From positions 1 to 64,000 of the forward strand of contig JAJEFA010000010.1 in NCBI GenBank assembly GCA_022820725.1: a stretch of 64,000 nucleotides of DNA, written 5' to 3'. Below, one piece after another: positions 60,095 to 64,000 of the stretch. The first letter of the stretch is position 1. The number at the start of each line of letters is the position of its first letter. The position numbers were made by a program, and so were the translations under genes. The DNA comes from Candidatus Binatia bacterium. GTDB lineage: Bacteria; Desulfobacterota; Binatia; Bin18. Under the pieces are notes generated by a model, which saw nothing but the letters and a program-made list of their open reading frames with translations, was not told the DNA's origin and did no database searches.

Positions 60095-60334
60095 ATGAAA
60101 AAACAGGTCGTCGTCTCTTCCACCCCCACCTGAGGCCCATGCACGATGGCGAGGGAGTTTCTTTCGCAGGCAGGAATAGCATTCACCGCCTATGATGTCA
60201 GTACTGACGCGGCGGCCCAGGAACGTCTCCGTCAACTCTCTGGTCGGGTCTCTCTGCCGGTGATTACCGTTGACGATGCTGTCGTTATTGGTTTTCAGAA
60301 GGCCAAGCTCCAGGAGCTGCTGGGAATTGCCTGA
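60095..60334 (+). CDS. Glutaredoxin-like protein, probable selenoprotein (UGPC motif)
   Basis: Read through the TGA at 60131-60133, the frame gives a complete 79-residue glutaredoxin-like protein: KKQVVVSSTPT-U-GPCTMAREFLSQAGIAFTAYDV, then RLRQLSGRVSLPVITVDDAVVIGFQKAKLQELLGIA. The TGA is residue 13, where the family has the first Cys of C-G-P-C. The second Cys, the cis-Pro block LPVI and the C-terminal helix are all present. UxxC glutaredoxin-like selenoproteins are known from metagenomes. Without recoding, the first 12 residues are lost, and a caller would start at 60146 with no redox site. A SECIS-like hairpin follows the TGA. The gene precedes a small unknown gene by 28 bases. Alternatives are a sequence error or a recently broken gene. 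Confidence 0.85.
60149..60167 (+). promoter_or_regulatory. Candidate bacterial SECIS hairpin for the UGPC gene
   Basis: GCGAGGG (60149-60155) pairs with CTTTCGC (60161-60167), seven pairs of which two are G-U. They enclose the loop AGTTT, whose second base is G. Twenty-two bases lie between the TGA and the loop. This meets the bacterial SECIS rules of stem, loop G and distance. A nearer hairpin (CCAT/ATGG around 60141-60145) is too close to the TGA to serve. Confidence 0.65.
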
Positions 60335-60362
60335 AGGCGGGGAAGGAGAAGGAGGTCCAAAG

Positions 60363-60581
60363 ATGCCAGACACCGAAGAGTATGAGGGCTTTTATATTGA
60401 GCCGCGCTCGAAACAACTCGATAGTGGCGATTGGAAACCGGTGGCACGGGTCTTTCGGCTGATCGATGGGGTGGTCGATGAGTTCTATCCGCTCCGGGGA
60501 ACCGAGCAGACCTTTACCAGCCAGGAAGAAGCCGACCATTATGCCCTTCAGACTGGCAAAGATTGGGTGGACCGCAATTAG
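60363..60581 (+). CDS. Small unknown protein
   Basis: The 72-residue protein reads MPDTEEYEGFYIEPRSKQLDSGDWKPVARVFRLIDGVVDEFYPLRGTEQTFTSQEEADHYALQTGKDWVDRN. It is acidic and has no signal or membrane segment. I do not recognise a family. The pattern W-x-P-x-A-R, then E-x-x-F-x-S-x-x-E-A-x-x-Y-A-x-x-x-G-K-x-W-V-D looks like small conserved proteins with a repeated beta-beta-alpha fold that sense or bind small molecules, but this is not firm. A strong ribosome site (GAAGGAGAAGGAGG) is upstream. It follows the selenocysteine glutaredoxin gene by 28 bases and may share its transcript. Confidence 0.65.
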   Translation: MPDTEEYEGFYIEPRSKQLDSGDWKPVARVFRLIDGVVDEFYPLRGTEQTFTSQEEADHYALQTGKDWVDRN

Positions 60582-60672
60582 CTCGATTTGGTAAGTCACG
60601 GGAGGCGGCCAGATGAATCAGGGCCGATTGCACCAACACCGATATTATTAACCCCTAACCAAAGGAGGCAGT

Positions 60673-60975
60673 ATGGCGTATGTATTTGCACACATCAAAC
60701 TTCGGGCGGGCAAGGTCCAGAAATTCACGGAAATGCTGAGCTCGCTAGCGCCGCAGTTGGAAAAACACGGCGGCTGGAAGCTCCAGGGGAGTTATTTCAA
60801 CGTCATCGGTCGTTTGAACACCGTCGTTGACGTGTGGGAGGTCCCGGATGCCAATTCGGTCCAGACAACCCTGGAAATCGCGTCTCAAGATCCCGAGTTT
60901 CAGAAATGGGTCCCGGTAATTGAAGAGTGTATTGAGGATGAAACCTTACAGGTAATGACGAAATTGCCCGTGTAG
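60673..60975 (+). CDS. Small ferredoxin-like-fold (NIPSNAP/Dabb-like) protein
   Basis: The 100-residue protein reads MAYVFAHIKLRAGKVQKFTEMLSSLAPQLEKHGGWKLQGSYFNVIGRLNTVVDVWEVPDANSVQTTLEIASQDPEFQKWVPVIEECIEDETLQVMTKLPV. The pattern, a first strand with K-x-x-x-G-K, a helix, W-K-L, a V-D-V-W-E-V strand and DPEFQKWV, is that of NIPSNAP-like and Dabb alpha+beta barrel proteins. Such proteins are often monooxygenase-like or stress-related, with unknown substrates. An excellent ribosome site (AAAGGAGG) precedes the ATG. A GC-rich hairpin follows. Confidence 0.75.
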   Translation: MAYVFAHIKLRAGKVQKFTEMLSSLAPQLEKHGGWKLQGSYFNVIGRLNTVVDVWEVPDANSVQTTLEIASQDPEFQKWVPVIEECIEDETLQVMTKLPV

Positions 60976-60989
60976 AGGACTCACCCTAG

Positions 60990-61011
60990 CCCTCTCCCGC
61001 AAGGGAGGGGG
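60990..61011. terminator. Hairpin terminator/repeat after the small NIPSNAP-like gene
   Basis: CCCTCTCCC and GGGAGGGGG pair through nine bases around a GCAA tetraloop, and CATTTCTTG follows on the plus strand. It stands between the convergent small gene and sdhB. It shares its CACCCTAGC lead-in with 40941. It is a good candidate for a terminator in both directions. Confidence 0.65.
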
Positions 61012-61035
61012 CATTTCTTGATAGCCAACCCGGCT

Positions 61036-61782
61036 TTACTTTCCCGTCAGTTTGTTCATCAGCCACACGACCGGATCGTAGTAGGCATCAACGACCCGTT
61101 CTTTCAGCGGAATAATCGCGTTGTCGGTGATGTGAATGCCCTCGGGACAGACTTCGGTACAACACTTGGTGATATTGCAATATCCCAGACCGGCATCACT
61201 CTTCAGAAATTCCCGGCGATCCTCTTCGTCAAGCGGATGCATTTCCAGGGAGGCAAGGCGCACGAAGGAACGTGGCCCGGCAAACTCGGGCTTGTTGTCT
61301 TCGTGGTCGCGGATGACGTGGCACACGTCCTGGCATAGGAAGCATTCAATACATTTGTGGAATTCCTGTACTCGGTCCACGTCGTCCTGATACATCCGAC
61401 GCGTACCATCCGCTTCTTTGGCCTTCAGCTTAAGAGCGGGAATACTTTTAGCCTTCTCATAGTTGAAAGACACGTCGGTCACCAGATCGCGGAGTAACGG
61501 AAAAGTCTGAATGGGCGAGATCGTAATGGTTTCGCCCGGTTCAAAGAGATTCATCCGTGTCATGCACATCAGCCGAGGCTTGCCGTTGATCTCGGCACTA
61601 CACGAGCCGCACTTGCCGGCCTTGCAGTTCCAGCGGACCGCCAGGTCGGGCGCTTGCGTGGCCTGGATGGTGTGTATCACATCCAGAACAACCATCCCTT
61701 CCTGAGCCTCGACCCGATAGTCCTTGAACTCCCCCCCTGAGATGTCGCCGCGCCAGACGCGCATGGTAAATTCACTGGCCAT
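61036..61782 (-). CDS. sdhB: Succinate dehydrogenase/fumarate reductase iron-sulfur subunit
   Basis: The 248-residue protein has an N-terminal plant-type 2Fe-2S cluster (WNCKAGKCGSCSAEINGKPRLMC) and a C-terminal domain with two more clusters (HKCIECFLCQDVC and YCNITKCCTEVCPEGIHI). These are the 2Fe-2S, 4Fe-4S and 3Fe-4S centres of SdhB/FrdB. The cysteine pattern is complete. It passes electrons from SdhA to the quinone site. Its ATG overlaps the SdhA stop (TAATG), so translation is coupled. The cytochrome-type subunit upstream is of the large two-haem class, which fits the operon. Confidence 0.93.
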   Translation of the reverse strand: MASEFTMRVWRGDISGGEFKDYRVEAQEGMVVLDVIHTIQATQAPDLAVRWNCKAGKCGSCSAEINGKPRLMCMTRMNLFEPGETITISPIQTFPLLRDLVTDVSFNYEKAKSIPALKLKAKEADGTRRMYQDDVDRVQEFHKCIECFLCQDVCHVIRDHEDNKPEFAGPRSFVRLASLEMHPLDEEDRREFLKSDAGLGYCNITKCCTEVCPEGIHITDNAIIPLKERVVDAYYDPVVWLMNKLTGK

Positions 61783-63587
61783 TATTTGCTCTCCTCAAAT
61801 AGTTCCTTGAGATCGTCGGGCATCTCAGGCAAGGGCTCTTCAGACAGGCTGAGTTCTCCGTCTTTGCGACGCAGCACAAGATTGATCTTGCCGTATTTGT
61901 CCGGGTCGGGCCCCGGATGATCTTCTCGGGTATGACCGCCCCGGCTCTCTTTGCGTTCCAGCGCACCCATGGTTGTGGCCTCGGCGGTCGTCAGCAGGGA
62001 TTGTAAATCGAGCGCCAGATTCCAGCCCGGATTATACTGGCGATGCCCTTCGACCGTGACCTTGGCCAGCCGCTCTTTCAAACTGGCGATCTCGGTTTGC
62101 GCCTTTTTGAGCTCGCTCTCGGTGCGGATGATCCCAACCAGATTCTGCATGCAGTCTTGCAGGGCCATATGAACGGTATACGGGTTTTCGCCGCCGTCGT
62201 TGTTGAACGGGGCGAGCAGTTCCTGGGCGTACTGCTCGATCTGGTCGGCATCCGGGCTGGGATGGCCCTCGAGATTCTGGGCATACTGGGCCGCGTACAG
62301 TCCGGCGCGACGGCCAAAGACGAGCAGGTCGGACAGCGAATTCCCACCTAAGCGGTTGGCTCCGTGCAGGCCGGCCGCCACTTCGCCCGCGGCGTACAGC
62401 CCCGGCACGGTTGTGGCCGCGGTATCGGCTTCAACCCGAACGCCACCCATGATGTAGTGACAGGTCGGACCGACTTCCATGGGCTCTTTCGTGATGTCCA
62501 CATCGGCCAGCTCCTTGAACTGGTGATGCATTGAGGGCAGACGCCGTGCAATATATTCGGCGCTACGGCGCGAAGCGATATCCAGCAAGACTCCGCCGTG
62601 CGGGCTGCCCCGACCGGCCTTGACCTCGGCGTTAATCGCCCGCGCCACCTCGTCACGCGGCAGCAGGTCCGGTGTACGACGGTTATTCGTCTTGTCCTCA
62701 TACCAGGCGTCGGCCTCTTCCTCGGTCTCGGCCGTTTCTGCCCGGAAGTAGTCGGTAATATAGTTGAACATGAAGCGCTCGCCCTCGGAATTCCTGAGGG
62801 TGCCGCCGTCGCCCCGCACCCCTTCGGTGACCAGGATGCCACGTACGCTGTTGGGCCAGACCATGCCGGTGGGGTGAAACTGGATCATCTCCATATCGAT
62901 CAGGTCGGCCCCGACATCGGCCGCCAGGGTGGTCCCGTCGCCGGTGTATTCCCACGAGTTTGAGGTAAACTTCCAGGCTTTTCCCACCCCGCCGGTGGCC
63001 AGCACAATCGCTTTGGATTTGAAAGTGACGAACTTGCCGCTTTCACGCCAGTAGCCGAACGCCCCGCACACGCGATCTCCGTCTTTGAGCAGGCGCTGTA
63101 TGTTACACTCCATGTAGACATCGATGCCCTTATGAACGGCGTGCTGCTGAAGGGTACGGATCATCTCCAGACCGGTACGGTCGCCCACATGGGCGAGGCG
63201 CGCGTAGCGGTGCCCGCCAAAGTCGCGCTGAAGAATACGCCCGTCTTTGGTCCGATCAAAAAGCGCCCCCCACTCTTCAAGTTCCAAAACCCGGTCCGGC
63301 GCCTCCTGGGCGTGGAGCTGGGCCATGCGCCAGTTGTTGAGCATCTTGCCGCCACGCATGGTATCCCGGAAATGGACCTTCCAGTTGTCCTCCTGGTAGA
63401 CGTTGCGCAGGGCTGCGGCGATCCCGCCCTCGGCCATGACCGTATGCGCCTTCCCGAGCAGAGATTTACAGATAAGAGCGGTTTTGACACCGGCCGCTGA
63501 GGCTTCGATGGCCGCGCGGAGTCCCGCGCCACCCGCGCCAATCACGATCACGTCGTATTCGTGAGTCTCGTACTTATCGTTTGCCAT
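61782..63587 (-). CDS. sdhA: Succinate dehydrogenase/fumarate reductase flavoprotein subunit
   Basis: The 601-residue flavoprotein starts YDVIVIGAGGAGLRAAIEASAAG (FAD-binding) and carries the His for covalent FAD in GKAHTVMAEGGIAAAL. Other blocks are FGGHRYARLAHVGDRTGLEMI, VLATGGVGKAW, MEMIQFHPTGMVWPNSVRGILVTEGVRGDGG, NRLGGNSLSDLLVFGRRAG and the C-terminal EATTMGALERKESRGGHTREDHPGPDPDKYGKINLVLRRKDG. It oxidises succinate to fumarate in the TCA cycle. The sequence is complete. SdhB follows with an overlapping stop/start. Confidence 0.95.
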   Translation of the reverse strand: MANDKYETHEYDVIVIGAGGAGLRAAIEASAAGVKTALICKSLLGKAHTVMAEGGIAAALRNVYQEDNWKVHFRDTMRGGKMLNNWRMAQLHAQEAPDRVLELEEWGALFDRTKDGRILQRDFGGHRYARLAHVGDRTGLEMIRTLQQHAVHKGIDVYMECNIQRLLKDGDRVCGAFGYWRESGKFVTFKSKAIVLATGGVGKAWKFTSNSWEYTGDGTTLAADVGADLIDMEMIQFHPTGMVWPNSVRGILVTEGVRGDGGTLRNSEGERFMFNYITDYFRAETAETEEEADAWYEDKTNNRRTPDLLPRDEVARAINAEVKAGRGSPHGGVLLDIASRRSAEYIARRLPSMHHQFKELADVDITKEPMEVGPTCHYIMGGVRVEADTAATTVPGLYAAGEVAAGLHGANRLGGNSLSDLLVFGRRAGLYAAQYAQNLEGHPSPDADQIEQYAQELLAPFNNDGGENPYTVHMALQDCMQNLVGIIRTESELKKAQTEIASLKERLAKVTVEGHRQYNPGWNLALDLQSLLTTAEATTMGALERKESRGGHTREDHPGPDPDKYGKINLVLRRKDGELSLSEEPLPEMPDDLKELFEESK

Positions 63588-63588
63588 C

Positions 63589-64000
63589 TTAGAAGAACCT
63601 CACGTCTGAAATATATCCCATTGAGATGAAACGCACGTACACATCCGTCAGCATGACGACAACCAGGCTGATCCAGGCAAAGAGCATATGGTTTTCGTTG
63701 AGACGGCTGACCTGACGCCACAGCTTGAACCGCAGGGGAGACTGTGACAGTACATCGAGGCCGCCTCCACACAGATGCCGGCAGGAGTGGCACGAAAACG
63801 AGTAGAGGGATAGAAATGCGGCGTTGGCAATCAGCACCAGGGTGCCAAGTCCCATGCCGAACTCGCTTCCGCCGTCTGCAGTCGGAAAGCTGAAGGCCAG
63901 CAGCGCGTCCCACCACAGAAAGAGCACAACCAGGGTCGCCGCGTAGAAAAAATAGCGGTGGAGGTTTTGCATCAACAGGGGAAAGCGCGTTTCTCCAGAA
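63589..64000 (-). CDS. sdhC: Succinate dehydrogenase cytochrome b subunit, partial
   Basis: The frame remains open to the window edge (upstream codons read SGETRFPLL before MQNLHRYFFYAATLV), so only the C-terminal 136 codons are visible and the start lies beyond the window. Membrane segments run LVVLFLWWDALLAF, GLGTLVLIANAAFLSLYSFSCHSCRHLCGG and HMLFAWISLVVVMLTDVYVRFI. The NLHRYFFY and HSCRHL histidines are likely haem b ligands. The layout matches the large single-polypeptide membrane anchor found with some bacterial succinate dehydrogenases, including mycobacterial Sdh1-type. It anchors SdhAB and passes electrons to the quinone pool. Confidence 0.82.
   Translation of the reverse strand, partial: SGETRFPLLMQNLHRYFFYAATLVVLFLWWDALLAFSFPTADGGSEFGMGLGTLVLIANAAFLSLYSFSCHSCRHLCGGGLDVLSQSPLRFKLWRQVSRLNENHMLFAWISLVVVMLTDVYVRFISMGYISDVRFF

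Noticed and set aside
1..64000. TGA reassigned as a sense codon throughout the genome
   Set aside because: Many genes here end in TGA at the expected family C-terminus (for example the UPFC gene itself at 14200-14202 and the UGPC gene at 60332-60334), so TGA works as a stop and only two sites look recoded.

Overview
The window is about 64 kb of gene-dense, GC-rich bacterial DNA from a Gram-negative-type, aerobic, uncultured-looking heterotroph. It has two RND pumps with outer-membrane lipoproteins, LspA, and a succinate dehydrogenase operon. Four luciferase-like (LLM) flavin oxidoreductases, paired acyl-CoA dehydrogenases and short hairpin repeats fit lineages such as Tectomicrobia/Entotheonella, Binatota or other deltaproteobacteria-like groups. 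That placement is an inference from gene style only. No tRNA, rRNA, CRISPR, prophage or plasmid origin was seen, and no TetR, MarR, LysR or two-component regulator was recognised.

Layout. 1-12.9 kb: the tail of an alcohol dehydrogenase, a MaoC-like protein, a complete RND efflux operon, YceI, a potassium channel-like protein, an NCS2-type permease, a Sel1-repeat protein, LspA and RidA. 13.0-14.2 kb: a YcgN-like protein and a tandem GST-N-domain gene with an in-frame TGA where the family has the first Cys of a CPFC motif. 14.2-16.2 kb: an LLM gene between two inverted copies of a dispersed repeat. 16.2-22.7 kb (minus strand): an AttEFGH-like ABC transporter operon with an SRPBCC-epimerase fusion. 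22.9-24.8 kb: small conserved genes and an IS630 remnant. 25-31 kb (minus): a second RND pump.

31.1-34.7 kb: MaoC, quinone oxidoreductase-like and LLM genes, then a methyltransferase and DUF2442 on the other strand. 34.8-44.3 kb: two divergent catabolic arms around 39.2 kb. The minus arm has an extradiol dioxygenase, an ACMSD-like amidohydrolase, a C-C hydrolase-like enzyme, an LLM oxidoreductase and GFA. The plus arm has a MetE-like protein, both subunits of a HapCD-type hydroquinone dioxygenase, an LLM oxidoreductase and an FAD aromatic hydroxylase. Together they look like ring hydroxylation and two kinds of ring cleavage. 44.3-50 kb: a broken antitoxin-like gene, an acyl-CoA dehydrogenase pair, NudC, a methyltransferase and an HSL-type esterase. 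50-59.4 kb: a ParA-like ATPase convergent with a CYTH-CHAD protein, a stand-alone family A DNA polymerase, a HAD phosphatase, a metallophosphoesterase and a PD40-M28-PDZ protease. 59.5-61 kb: an acetyltransferase, a second TGA-containing redox gene (glutaredoxin-like, UGPC) and two small proteins. 61-64 kb: sdhB, sdhA and a partial sdhC.

The most interesting signal is the pair of probable selenoproteins, 46 kb apart. Each has TGA exactly at a redox-active Cys position of its family, and each has a hairpin downstream that fits the bacterial SECIS rules. Ordinary gene calling would truncate both and lose the redox motif. The second theme is a set of short GC-rich inverted repeats that act as probable terminators and sometimes supply the last codons of genes.
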